Positions 34,849 through 46,716 of a stretch of DNA of 64,000 bases are shown piece after piece (position 1 is the first letter of the stretch; each line of letters begins with the position of its first letter). The position numbers and the translations under genes are program-made. The stretch is from assembly GCA_030789695.1 (NCBI GenBank), contig CM061141.1, positions 201,675,600 to 201,739,599 on the forward strand, given 5' to 3'. Below the pieces are notes generated by a model, which worked only from the letters and a program-made list of their open reading frames with translations, did no database searches and had not been told where the DNA came from. The DNA is from Scilla litardierei. Lineage: Eukaryota > Streptophyta > Magnoliopsida > Asparagales > Asparagaceae.

Positions 34849-37105
34849 GTAACGGTCGGTTTCCGATCGTTCTTTCTTTGTGCACGTGCTCTTGATTGTG
34901 CACGTGTTTATTTTTTTGACCTCATTTGATTTTGAACATTATTGTGTGATATATTGACGTGATCGTCTCTGAAAGTATTAGTTTGTGGAACAACTTTGTA
35001 ACGACATATCTCGAGTCGTTCTTCAGCGATACTATCTTATTTGACGTGACGTCGCGACTTTCTGTTTTGACGCGAGACGTTTCGAATTTTAGTTTCGTCT
35101 CTCGACGTCAAAATTTAGATCCGTCTTCTCCGCTCTCTTTCTTTAGTCGTCCCGAGCACCCCATAATTATTTTACAATTTTTGGACTTAATTTGACATAT
35201 TTTCCATTTTTTTTGAAAGTTTTAAATAATTTTAAAACCTATTTTTATAAGAGTTTTAATTACAATAAATTCCTATATTATAATAACGTATTAAAGAATT
35301 TTTAGGCAAAATTTTAGAATTTTTGGCCGCACCCATCTTGCGTGAGGGAGAGGAGAGTAATTTTAAATCAAATTAATTATTTTTAATTATTTTAATTACG
35401 TTTTTCTAAACCCTAACCCTAACCCTAGCTCTAACCTATTTATATTAGCCCTAGGCTAAGTTGTTTCGGCATTACACAAAACCCTAGCCCCCGTTTCCTC
35501 TTCCAAAGCTTCGTCGCAACGTTGCGACGATCGCCCAGTGCACGACCGGAGCTCACCCCCGCACATCCTAGTGCACGACCGGAGCCGCCCCTCGCATCGC
35601 CGCTCGCAGCGCTCCGCTGCAAGCCCCCCTCGCTGTCGCCCCGCTCCGACCGAGGCCGTCTCTCGGTCTGACCGAGAGAACAGCCGCTTCGCCCGCACGC
35701 TGCACTGCTCCGCATCGCCAAGCGCCCGACCGACCCGCCCCGTCGGTCTGACCGAAGGCCGCTCCGCACCCCGCTCCGCTGCCAGCCTCGCCCAAGCGCC
35801 CGACCGACGAAAATCTCCGCACCGACCCGCTGCGACCGAAGCGCCCGCCTTGCAACGCCCCCGCTGCGCTGCACCAGCGCCCGACCGAGAGCTCCTCTCG
35901 GTCTGACTCCGCACCGGCAGCGCACGACCGACAGAACTTCGTCGCAAGTTGGTTTCTCCCACACCAACTCCTGTGGTGGGCCCCCCAAGTTCTCCAGATG
36001 TGTTGTGGGTCCCCCATCGACCCCTAGCACTGCTGTGGGCCCCACTTGGACGTGCTACTTCGCGGGTTTGCCGTCTACGACGTTACGACACGTCGTAGGC
36101 CTTCGTCGCAAGTTTCGACTTTCGGAGAATCGTGCGAGGACCAGATCTGAAGCTGAGGAGTCCTCCGATCAGACACGACATCCATTCTACGACAAACTCC
36201 GGTTCAGGTTGGTTCCCCGAAACTCGTAGAAACCCCCACAATAGCTGACTGAACCCTAAACTAAAAACCGTCAACTTGAACTAAATTTATTTTCCAGCAC
36301 CTGTAAAATGTTGTACGAACTTAGAAAATCGACGAATGGACTTTATTGACTGTGCACATAGGATAGAATCGTCGGATAGGCTGATCGGACAACTTGACTC
36401 GTGACGGTTAGGGTAGCCACGTTCAACCTAGAAATGAACTTAAATAGGAATTTCTAAAAAAATCGCGACCTGACACCGTCGCCGTGACTGTTACAAACGG
36501 ACTACCGCAGACGCGACGACTGGACGAGACGCCCCGGACGGACGACCCCCTCGCCACCGCAGGCAAGTGTACCCACTTGCATTTTCGACCGCGTCTTGGT
36601 CTTAATTTGTTAGAACTTTTAGACTGTGAGTGTTTAGATTCCCGACGTGAAATGATAGCGTCTGGGTCACCCTGACGACTTAGACTTGACGACGAAGTCT
36701 AAGTCCAACGAACAACAACTTGTGACACTTTAGGATTATCTTGCGTGTGCGTGCGTGTGGACACCCTAGAATAACTCTCCCGTACACTGGTCGTGTCTTG
36801 TCACCGTTATACACACTGGTCGTGTCTTGTCACTGTGTTACAAAAGCCTTCAGGCGTTTCAGATGCTTCCCGAGCGGAAGTGATCTCTGTGTTACAAAAA
36901 GCCTTCGGGCGTTTCAGATGCTCTCCTTGCGAGAGTGATCTCCGTGTTACAAAAAGCCTTCGGGCGTTTCAGATGCTCTCCTTGCGAGAGTGATCTCCGT
37001 GTTACAAAAAGCCTTCAGGCGTTTCAGATGCTCTCCTTGCGGGAGTGATCTCCGTGTTACAAAAAAAGCCTGCGGGCGTTTCAGGTGCTTCCCTAGCAGA
37101 TGTTG
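34849..37105 (+). repeat. 3' LTR of element A, first part
   Basis: Begins TGTAACGGTCGG after GGGGAGGA. It matches 26921-29200 with a few indels in the GC-rich tract. It is interrupted at 37105 by element D with duplicated GATGT (37101-37105 and 53312-53316). TATA box at 35437-35447; 55-bp repeats at 36834-37095. Confidence 0.92.
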
Positions 37106-38060
37106 TTTCAGAGTGTTTTCTCACTACAAAAGCGTTGACCGTGGACAACCCGGTCAACGTGGTCAAGGGGCCCGCTTGGGTCCCTCGGGTGTATCGAGTC
37201 GATGCAGACGAGGCGCGAGTCGGAGCTACAGACGGCGTGGAGCGCATCGGCTGGGCCGAATCGGGGTCCTCGGTCGTTGGTAGGGCGAGGGGAAGCCTCG
37301 GCCCGGGTTGAGACACTCGGCCTCGGTCGGACTTGCTCGGCCTCGGCGGTCGGATGACGAGGGGTAGCCTTGATCGTCCAGCTGGTTACGTGGTCGGCGA
37401 GGGGCGGAGGGGAAGCCTCGGCCCGTGGATCTGATGTCTTCCTGCGTAGATGAGAACGCTCGTCAGGGGGCCGGACCTTGGTTCCGGCCAAATCCCCTCC
37501 GATGCCTAAGTCAGACAGTGATCTGAAAGAGGAGGCCCGGTGGAGACGGTTCGACTCGAGAGGAGATCTGAACGGCGTCTCACGGCGCGAGCGGGGGAGG
37601 AAGGAGATGAAATGGGGGAACAAGGTCGTTGATGGAGTACCTTAGGTTTTAGATACCTGAGATGCGGTCCCTTGTCCAGTCGTCCTTCTAACCCTTTTAT
37701 AGACCTCCCGCCGTGATTGCCCCCGACCCACGTCGCTCGTCTGCCCTCGATCGTGCCCCCTCAATCCGCCCCCCGGTCGCCGCTCCCTGCGCCATGCCAG
37801 CACCTCCCCATAACAGCCATTAAGTGGCCACGGGATCGGGGGAACGGTTATCGCTGGAGTGGGTGAGTGACTCGTGCGTTATCGGGGCCGGGTCGGATCG
37901 ATATTTGGGGGCTCCCTACGGGGCTTTGCCGGGCGGTCCTGACCGCGCAGATGGGCTTCCGATCGGTGGTCGGGCATCCGGGCTCGTATCTTTCGGGCTT
38001 CTTTCGGTGGGCTGTGCTTCTGGGCCTGTGTTGTTGGGCCTTTGCAAAATAGACGTATCA
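37106..38060 (-). repeat. 3' LTR of element D
   Basis: On the minus strand it starts TGATACGTC and ends TGAAACA. TATA box CTATAAAAG at 37694-37702. Nearly identical to 52354-53311. Confidence 0.9.
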
Positions 38061-38072
38061 ATTGCCCCCATC
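38061..38072 (-). other. Polypurine tract of element D
   Basis: GATGGGGGCAAT on the minus strand, directly upstream of the 3' LTR, the expected start of plus-strand synthesis. Confidence 0.6.
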
Positions 38073-38282
38073 GGTGGGGCCGATCGGCCTCGACCAGTTC
38101 GGTTCGACCGATGTGACTCCTGGGGTTCCGAGTGGCACGTCAGTCGAGGCGCGGTCATAAATGAAGGTAATGATGAGGCGGATCGATTGGACTTCCTTTG
38201 GCGCCGATTTCAAAACGCCGCCGGTTCTTCAAGGCCTGCCACGCGTCCCTGTCAGGCACTTCAAATTCACTCCTGAGTCTGG

Positions 38283-38290
38283 TATATAAG
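38283..38290 (+). promoter_or_regulatory. TATA box for the antisense gene in element D
   Basis: TATATAAG lies 140 bases before the ATG at 38430 and is followed by a pyrimidine-rich leader. It is internal to D and points opposite to D's own transcription. Confidence 0.65.
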
Positions 38291-38429
38291 ATCCCCGGCT
38301 GCGTGGATCCCACTTCTTCCTCGCTCTTCCCTCTGTCCTAGGCTTTCCGCAACTTGGAGTCTCCCGCCGCCTTCGTCTCCTTGTCTTCTCCAAATTAAAA
38401 AAAGGTAACTCCTTTCTTACTCCCATATT

Positions 38430-40582
38430 ATGGCTGCTCTTAGGATAGGTGGTTCAGGCCAAGGGGCGAGGGATCCTCCTGAGTTGAGGCGGGGCGAGAC
38501 CTGGCTTGTGGGATCAGGTTCCTCCTCTGGTAGTCGTCCCCCTCGAGATAAGGGAAATGGGAAGCTCTTCCCGGATTTCGCCGGCGTCGATGTGGCATCG
38601 GCTGCCGTGCGGCTTAATGTACCCCCGATTATCCTCCGAACGCCATCGGGGACCCCTCCTTCAGTGGCCACGGAGATCCGGGAAAGGTATCTCTGCTATC
38701 CGTATGATGTTCGAGTTCCATTCGTCGATGAGCGGATCTGCCTTCCGAGGAACAATGAGGTCGGCGTCTATGTCGAGATGTTCCGCCTGGGTCTTCGTTT
38801 CCCGCTCAATCCCTTCCTCATCCAGGTCATGGAGTATCTCATGGTGCCCCTTTGCCAGTTCACCCCCTGTTCGATTGCAGTGCTGACGGGCTTCGCGATG
38901 CTCTGCCATACCCGTGGTCTGGAGCCGTCTCTCCCCCTTCTCTTCTACTTTTATCAGATCCAGACGGTCGGCCCGGGGTCATGGTTTCAACTCCGAGCCC
39001 GCTCGAGGAGGGAATGCCTGATCGGGCTACCCCGCTGGTCGGGGAATTGGAGCTCGGATTATGTCTTCGTGGTCTTCCTGGAGGGTGCCCACATTCTGAC
39101 AGGCTGGGGCAGGTCGGTCCGGCCTGACTCAGCGCTACCCCTCTTTGAGGCGGATCAGGCGGTCGCCGAGCTGCTGTCGACCCTCCCCCTGGAGGCGAAA
39201 TCCATCTGGTCTTTGTTGGACGACCTACTCTTGAAGGCCGTCTTGTGGTCTCCGGGTAGGTCGCTTTTCCAGTCCTGGGTTGCCCCGTAGCTTACCCTGA
39301 TTTCGGTTTCCCTTGCAGGAATGGCTGGTCGCGAGTTCACCCGTGATGTTGATGAGCTGATCCGTCGCGGAGTCGCTCGGAGCTGGGGTAGTACCTCCGG
39401 AAGGGCGCCTCGGCGAACCGTTGAGGAGGAGGTGCGCCGAGCCGAGCCCCCCGTGGGCAGGGTGGTGGCCGTGCCTCCCGCCTCTTCTTCTGGCGATCTC
39501 CTCCCCGGGGGGGTCGCGAGGGCCATATCTGTCCCTCCAGCCCAAGTGGCAGGGGGTAACGACGGGTCCGGTGCAATCCCCCCTGCACTTGGCGTCTCCC
39601 CTCTCGTCCCCGAGGGTGGAGATGGTGCGGGGCGGAAACGTTCCCCTTCGGTGCCTGCCGAGCCTCGCGGAGGGAAAAGGAGGAAGGGAGATGTGGGTCC
39701 CTCCAGTCCGGTGTGCTCCGCGCCTCCGGCGGTGACCGTTGGGGATCTTCCGGTGGCCCTGACAACCACTCCCGTCGCAGCGTCCCCGCCTATATCACCG
39801 GGGATCGGAGCCCTGTTGGCGAGCAATATGGCTTCCCTCGATGTCACCCCCGGGAGTTCGGTGTTCGTCGACCGAGCCTTGGCCCAGCAGGTTGCTGAGG
39901 GCTCCGTCCTTCACCGGGACCGCAGTCTCCTCGAGAAGATCCCCGCCGACAAGGTGTCGGACTCCTTGGTCTGGGCCCTCCAACAGGTTCGGCTATTCTG
40001 CAGTCCTTCCCTTCCTTTCACTCTCTTCTTGGCTCATGTTTCGTCTTTCAGGGTTCAACGCTCGCTGTTGAGTTGCAGCGCCGAGCCGTCCGTTTGAGGG
40101 AGCTGGAGGAGTCCTCTGTGAGGGCCCACGAGCGGGCCGGGGCGGCGGAGGTAGCTATGACGGAGGCTCAGATGGAGTCTCGGCATCTCAAGCTTCGTGT
40201 TGCCGAGCTGGAGGGACGAGTGGGTGACCTCCAGGGAAAGTTGGAGGACGCCCGGCAGTCAGCTGAGGAAGCAGCGGAGTCGTTCCGCCTGGAGAGGGAG
40301 GAGCTTCAGAGGGAACTGTCGGATCGGCGTCAGGTGGCACGGCTCGTGGAGGAGGTGGAGAGGGGCGTCGTCGGGACCCTGGGGAAGAAGATCTTCGATG
40401 TTCTCAGGGAGGCCTTCGGTATGTATGAAGACCTCATCGCCCCTCGGATTGTCGAAGTCGTCCAGTCTTCCTTCCGGGAATGTGCGGAGCGCGTTCAGCA
40501 AGCCCCTCCGCCGGTCGATCCCCCTCGCTCCGAGCAGGGGGAGGCGCCTGAGGATGCGTCCTCTCGAGCTCGGGCCCCCTAG
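38430..40582 (+). CDS. Antisense additional ORF of a Tat-like element, three exons, 674 aa
   Basis: Exon 1 is 38430-39255, exon 2 39319-39986, exon 3 40052-40582. Both introns (63 and 65 bp) are GT-AG with pyrimidine-rich acceptors and keep the frame: phase 1 joins SPG to MAGREF, phase 0 joins LQQ to GSTLAVE. Exon 1 resembles the 'putative gypsy-type transposon' domain (Transposase_28): LPRNNEVGVYVEMFRLGLRFPLNPF, then LCQFTP. Exon 2 is a low-complexity Pro/Gly/Ala linker with a basic KRRKG patch. Exon 3 is a long charged coiled coil (RELEESSVRAHERAGAAE onwards). It runs antisense to gag. Additional antisense ORFs are known in Tat elements; their role is unknown. The frame is undamaged, unlike gag in the same element. 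Confidence 0.78.
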
Positions 40583-41009
40583 GTTGTCCCTCCTGGCCGG
40601 TTATCCTCAAATTTTTTAGCATCCGCTTCGCTTTGGGCCAGTCTACTTGAAATGGATCCCTGACTCCACTTTCTCCTTCGGCTTCGCCACCGACTCCCTG
40701 CTTCAGAGCCAATAATTGTTGGTTGCATGGATGTTTGCTTAGGCCAGCAACGTTGGGTTCTTGGTCGACAAGTTTTGCTCTGCCGGTGTTGCCCTAGTTT
40801 CTGTAGGTGACGAGCTTTATTGTCCGTTGAGAGCGGATTATTTGTAGAGAGGTTTCTTCACTTTGATTTCCTGTAAATAAGACACACTGTTATAAACGAA
40901 ATTTGACTTACTCGGACTTCTCATGTATTTTGCTTTGTTGCTTCGTCCTCGGCCTAGGACCGGCTGACGCCCGAGCTGGCGGGGGGAGTTGTCTTCAAGT
41001 TTAGAGAGA
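40583..41009. other. Spacer after the antisense gene
   Basis: No ORF or motif is recognised. It probably holds the 3' untranslated region of the antisense gene and leads into the 90-bp repeats. Confidence 0.4.
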
Positions 41010-41600
41010 TGGAGTCGGTCGGCGAGGGCGAAGCTCCTCGGCTTAGGACCGGTCGGTGTCCGCGCTGGCTGGGGGAATTGCCCCCAGACTTATGAGCGTA
41101 GGAGTCGGTCAGCGAGGGCAAATCTCCTCGGCTTAGGACCGGTCAGCGTCCGCGCCGGCTGGGGGAGTTGCCCCCAGACTTACGAGCGCAAGAGTCGGTC
41201 GGCGAGGGCAAAACTCCTCGACTTAGGACCGATCGGCATCCGCGCCGGCTGGTGGAATTGCCCCCAGACTTACGTGCACGGGAGTCGGTCGGCGAGGGCA
41301 AAGCTCCTAGGCTTAGGACCAGTCGGCGTCCACGCCGGCTGGGGGAGTTGTCCCCAGACTTACGAGCGTAAGAGTCGGTCGACGAGGGCAAAACTCCACG
41401 ACTTAGGACCGATCGGCATCCGCGCTGGCTGGGGGAATTGCCCCCAGACTTACGTGCGCGGGAGTTGGTCGGCGAGGGCGGAGCTCCTTGTCTTTGGACC
41501 GGACGGCGTCCGCGCTGGCTCGGGGAATCGCCCCCGGACTTAAGAATGCAGGAGTTAGTCGGCGAGGGCGTAGGACCGGCTCGGTCTGACCCCCTCCCCA
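41010..41600. repeat. 90-bp tandem repeat in element D (about 6.5 units)
   Basis: GAGTCGGTCGGCGAGGGC recurs at about 41012, 41102, 41192, 41282, 41372, 41462 and 41552, exactly 90 bases apart. Because 90 is a multiple of three, one plus frame is open through the array (units like RSARAKLLGLGPVGVRAGWG), but I see no evidence that it is translated. Confidence 0.9.
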
Positions 41601-41781
41601 TCCGGCAAGGCGGCGGTCTTCATTCTTATGCGCCCTAGATAATCCCCTCGGAATTGGCTACGACTGGGGGGAGGGACCTCGCCCGCTCACTCTATGACGC
41701 GGAGGGGTCCTTGGACGGTGTTGATCTTCTTCCCCTTGTCCGGCTGCATGGAGGTCCCTTCTCCGTGGGCCGGCTCGTCGG

Positions 41782-42978
41782 CTAAACTCCTGGCGTGCCC
41801 CGACTCATCAGCTTCTCAATGTCCTTCTTTAAGTGCCAGCAGTCTTCAGTGTCGTGGCCATTGTCCTTGTGGTACTTGCAGTACTTCTCCCCATTCTTCC
41901 CACCTCTTTTTGCTTTCGGTGGGGGGCGATCGGCGCGCTCTTCCTTCTGTACTTGAGCGAGGACGGCGTCTGGGGTGGCGTCCCTCGTACCCTCTCCCCG
42001 CTGCCTGTTTCTCGGCCTCTTCTCGGTCAGGTACCCCTCGGGGCTACCTCGCCCGCTGTCGCCGCGCTTGGTCCCCCGAGGGGCCTTTCCCGCCTCAATG
42101 GCCAAGGTCTCCTCGGTCAACATGAAACGCTCGGCCCTCGCCATGATCCCTGGGAGGTCCTTCGTGGGATCGTTGTGAAGAGATTTCTTGAGGCCTCTAT
42201 GGCGCAGCCCTTTCTTAAGGGCCGTTTGGACAACCAGGTCGGGAGGGCTATTCACGTTCAGCCTTTCCACGTTGAAGCGGCGCATGAACTGTCGGAGCGG
42301 CTCGGCTGGGCCCTGCACTATGTTAAACAGATGTTCAGCTTCAGGCTTTACCTGTCTCCCTGCCATGAATTGTTTGCAGAACAGCTGGGTGAGTTCCTCG
42401 AAGCTGTCGATGGAGCGGCTGGGTAGGCTGCGGTACCAGGTCCTCGCTGCTCCCCTGAGAGTAGAATAGAAGCCTCGGCAGAGCAGGTCATCGTCGGCTC
42501 CTTGGAAGGACATGTCCCCCTCGTAGTCCATCACGTGGTTTCCCGGGTCCCCTATCCCGTCGTACTTCCCCAGCGCAGGGATCTTGAATCGAGAGGGGAC
42601 CCACGCGTCGGTTATCCTCCGTGATAGGGGCACCGGTCTCCGTGGATGCCTCCGGGGTTTCGACACCCGTCTGCCTCCGGTTCGTCCGGTGGTGGAGGGG
42701 GTACAGGCGCCGGCGGGGCTGGCTCCACGGCCCTCGCCACACTGGGGGTCGGGCTGACCCGGCGTTCCCGGCTCCTCCGGCGGGAGCTCCCGCTCCGCCG
42801 CGATCGGTCTCTCGAGTGGTGTCGATTGCTTCTCCTGTGGTGGGGTGACCGTGGTCGACGAGACGACGCGGTCACCGATTCGTCCCCCGTGCCTTCAGTT
42901 TCTCTTCGGCTCCTTTCACGATGAGGGGAGGAGGCGCGTGATCTCGCCTGGCGGGAGCCGGACAACGTGAACCGACGC
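41782..42978 (-). pseudogene. Element D gag, main part (capsid and zinc knuckle)
   Basis: On the minus strand the sequence continues from 51950, E having interrupted it: ERR at the junction joins to FTLSGSRQAR in frame. An Arg/Ser- and Pro-rich segment follows. A frame change near 42600-42670 precedes the capsid domain (AWVPSRFKIPALGKYDG ... GAARTWYRSLP). The end is a CCHC knuckle, CKYHKDNGHDTEDC, near 41825. A stop follows at 41782; beyond it, in another frame, KINTVQGP marks where protease would begin, but no protease follows. Confidence 0.87.
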
Positions 42979-45483
42979 TGTTGGGGTTTTGGCGGACCCC
43001 CAGAGCTCGGATCCGTATCCGTCCTAAGTCGGACGGACCACGGAGGCACATAGGCGCAGCGGAAAAACAGAAATCTTAATTTCTACACTAGCTAAACAAT
43101 TTAGCTAGGCTCTGGGGAACCAGAACCCAGCCCGATCTATGCCGACTTGGAGTGGGTCTGACCACTCCAAGAAGGATCTACACTAAGCGACTAATTAAAA
43201 TTACGCTAAAACGCTTAACCACATACCCGGAATCTTGGCCCTGGAGCAGGCAAGATGTACCGCACCGTCTTGAGAAGCTCCTCGTAGCCGAGCCGCGTTG
43301 ACCCGATCTCCCTGAGCCGCCTCGCACCCTCGCACCGATCCGCCCGAGCCGCTTTCGCCTCCGAGCCGATCACACGCGGTAGAAAGTTTCACTTGAGAAG
43401 AAACCCGCGTCTTAGACGTCCGGATCGGATCCAAACCCCTTTCGTAGTCGTGCTAAGACTACTCCAGAGAATAGGAAAGTAGAGAGAGAGTTTTAGTCGC
43501 GGACCGAGCTTGCTCAATAATTTGGAGCTACCCGATCGTTGACTGGTGTGTATTTCAACGAGGAGAGTGCACCCCTATTTATATAGGGAGTGAGCACTCA
43601 CCCTCTCGTTGCGGGCAAAGTGGGACAATCCACATGAGGAGAAAAATTGAATTAAGTCATTTGGCTTAATTTCAATCTTAAAGTTAGCCTTTCACAAAGT
43701 CAAACTTTAACTAATTAATTCTCCTCGCATACTAAACTTCAGACACCAAACTAGCTATCAATCAGAAAAGCTTGGAATGGTGAACGCGTAGGAACTGACG
43801 GTGACGAATTTCGACTTCGTTTGACCCCTCAAACAATTGCTCAAAGTTTAGCAATTTTCACAAAATTCGTAGCCGTCATTAGGGTTTTCAAAAACCCTAA
43901 TTGACTTAAGTTGCGGGCGTGCCCGCTAGACTTAGCGGGCGCGCCCGCCCAAGGGGGGAAGGGCGGGCCACCCGCCCGCTGCAAGCAGCGGGCGGGCGCC
44001 CGCTTGCAGCGGGCCGCGCCCGCTTGCAGCGGGCGCCCGCCCGCTGCGTGCAGCGGGCCGTGCCCGCTGCATCAGCAGGCGCTGGCCCGCTGCATCAGCG
44101 GGCCACGCCCGCTAATGCAGCGGGCGCCCGCCCGCTGCACCCAGCGGGCCATGCCCGCTGCTGCAGCGGGCCGCGCCCGTTTTGCCCTTGCACATGGGCC
44201 TCTTGGCCCGGTGGGTCTAACCCACTTCCCCTTGAACTCTTTCTGCGTTTCTAGGCTCGTTTGAGCTCCGATTTGGACACGGTTTGAACCTGTGTTTAGA
44301 CCGGGACGATCCCGTCATCCAGGTAACCCTTTCCAACAAGTTTGTTCCTACTAAATTTGTCGTAACTAATTTACAACACGTTTAGTTAAAGTTAGCATCT
44401 AATGCAACGTTATGTCCCTATTGCTATTGCGACTAACTTTCACAACTTAACTTGTGAATATCATCAAATGACATTTCTCTCTATTCTATATTCCTATTAC
44501 TAAGACACGAGTACTACTCGGTGTGAGACCCTACAGCCTGACCTTACTACAGGTTGGGGCTCGAACCCCTAGACGACGGTCACTACGAGCAGTAGCTGTT
44601 GTCCCTGTTTCAGAGTCATCATAACGTGATCGACCCTTTGACAAAAGTATCATAGGGTTTGCATTGGCTGTGTTAGTGATGAATTCCGTTAGCTAAAATC
44701 CCTTCGTCAAGACTGTGTTTGATGTTGGCCTAGGGTATGGTTTACTGTCAACCCTATCAAACAACATTTGGTCAGTATACGGCGGTCTTTATTGTATACA
44801 CGTTGTACTACTTGCAACGTACCCCGGCCGAGGATTAACATAAAGACCGTACTGAGCCTATAACACTAACTTCCCTTTAATGGAAGTGACGAATCACATC
44901 TTAGTCACTTACTCACCTAGAGAGCTTCTGGTGCAACCCAACCTAAGATCTTTCATCAGGACTGGTCCTCGAAGCTAGATCATGGGTCTAAGCTATACCG
45001 TCCGCTCACAGGTTTGTACAGATGACTTCAGGTCTTAAGGATCAACTAACCTATCATCAGCCTAGAGTTATTAAAGACAGATCATTAAAGTTAACCATTT
45101 AATAACTCTAACTTGGTCGTTCAGTGAACTCATTCTCCAATGAGCACCTGTGTCTCGTCTCCGACTTCAGCAAGTCGTATGACTATGAGATCATCATTAC
45201 CCGAAGGTAAGACGAAGACACAGTGATCTATCCGATGTGTCGATATCCAGTTCTCGACACATCTATGATCACGAACCGTTTTAGACTTACGTTTCTATTC
45301 GGTCTCTTACTTACTCATAATCGAGATCTCATCTAGATATGTAAGGACCTAACTCTAAGTCTATGGATATTATCTAAGTATATTAATACAAGTGTTTTAT
45401 ACTTAGAATAATACGTACCATATACGGTATGAACAAGACGTATAATCAAGATAAATTGCCTTATGGGCACATATCTTCCTACA
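42979..45483 (-). repeat. 3' LTR of element E (2505 bp)
   Basis: On the minus strand it starts TGTAGGAAG and ends CCCCAACA. It differs from the other LTR at few positions, mainly in repeat number of the GC palindrome array. TATA box at 43575-43586 (CTATATAAATAG on the minus strand). Confidence 0.92.
43914..44183. repeat. GC-palindrome array GCCCGCTGC/GCAGCGGGC in LTR of E
   Basis: About fifteen half-sites alternate in orientation, forming inverted repeats such as GCCCGCTGCATCAGCGGGC. The cluster lies about 330 bases upstream (minus sense) of the TATA box. ORFs read in it on both strands are compositional. Confidence 0.85.
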
Positions 45484-45493
45484 TCTCCCACTT
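45484..45493 (-). other. Polypurine tract of element E
   Basis: AAGTGGGAGA on the minus strand directly before the 3' LTR. Confidence 0.8.
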
Positions 45494-46716
45494 GCACTTA
45501 GGCTATTTATCTCGGCATCTCATACCGTTATAGCATATCAATCACTTTGACATTTGATATGGCAAACCTAAGAATGGTTCTACTAATAAGTATCTACAAC
45601 GAATTTTAATGGATTGAAATTACATCTCTTGATCACACAGGGTTGATCCTTTGAAAAAGTGATCTGGATCAATTTTCCTAACTTTGTATAGCTAACAGTT
45701 AGCTTATACTATTTAGATGTGGGGTCTAACATTTCCGTAAGTCAGTTCTAGCACGCTTCACTTTATTGTGTCAATATGTCAAGTACATATTTGACACCCT
45801 AAGTCTCTATATATATATATGATTAAATCAAAACAATTTTGACTTAATGATTTATATAGAAGATTCATTAAAGTGAAAAATCCTTTTTACTTAGTCCGGA
45901 AAAACGGAACTAAGTATACTTACTTGCTCCCACTGACTTTGAGAATTACCTGGTTAAATTACTTCAACATAATAACTAAATCATATTTAGATTTATGTGC
46001 AAAAATAACCTTTTGTTAAGTGCCTTAGATGGAATGTACAAGTGTCAGATTCGGTTTGACGAATGAGTCAAGTCAAGATCGTGTTAAGGAATCTTGACAT
46101 TTACTCATTCAATCAAAACATCCTACACTGTACTTATTCCTTTAACCACATTTAGTATTAACTACTTTAATAACTAAATGCAGATAATCACGAGTTAATC
46201 TTGATATGCGTATTGTTGTGTTCGCACACAATTTATACGCCCCCTGGAACCTATACTTAACTACTGATTGACTTCAGACATTTAGTCAGCTTCAAAATCA
46301 ATATTATCGAAGCTCAACACCATTATTCGCAACCATTACAGAAAAGCCATATCCACAGAATTTTAAGCCAATTCAATTTCAATTGCAACATACGAGACAT
46401 CCATTCCAAAACAACGGGTTCATAAAAGGAACCTTAATTTGTTTATCAAAAATAAACCTTGAGTGCAAAGCACTCATTCATTGTTTTCGATCCTTAAAGA
46501 TGATACATTTTATTCAAATAAGAAAAATATCATCTCCGTCACGATCATCGTCTCCAGAAGTCTTTGAGCGGTCCCAGCAGCAACTGTTGCTTTAATTGCC
46601 GACCGATCTCCGTACCTTTCCAATCTCCAGTTCTTATCAGCCACCTGTATACAGTACACAGATGTCTATAAGTTTCTCATACTATATGAATGGAAATAAT
46701 TGCACTTAATTGAATT
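45494..46716 (-). other. Non-coding 3' part of element E
   Basis: AT-rich, with no frame longer than 70 codons. This is where pol would lie in an autonomous Copia element; nothing of it is recognisable. Confidence 0.6.

Noticed and set aside
31424..34903. Minus-strand ORFs opposite element A pol
   Set aside because: Shadow frames of a well-supported coding strand.
38417..38671. Minus-strand ORFs opposite the antisense gene (38417-39847)
   Set aside because: They lack domains; the plus strand has clean splice junctions, a TATA box and a recognisable domain.
40989..41601. 184- and 152-codon ORFs in the 90-bp repeats as proteins
   Set aside because: Open only because the period is a multiple of three; no start context or flanking domain.
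43911..44264. ORFs of 111-117 codons in the GC-palindrome array (and 50302-50752)
   Set aside because: Low-complexity translations of an inverted-repeat array, open on both strands. Compositional.
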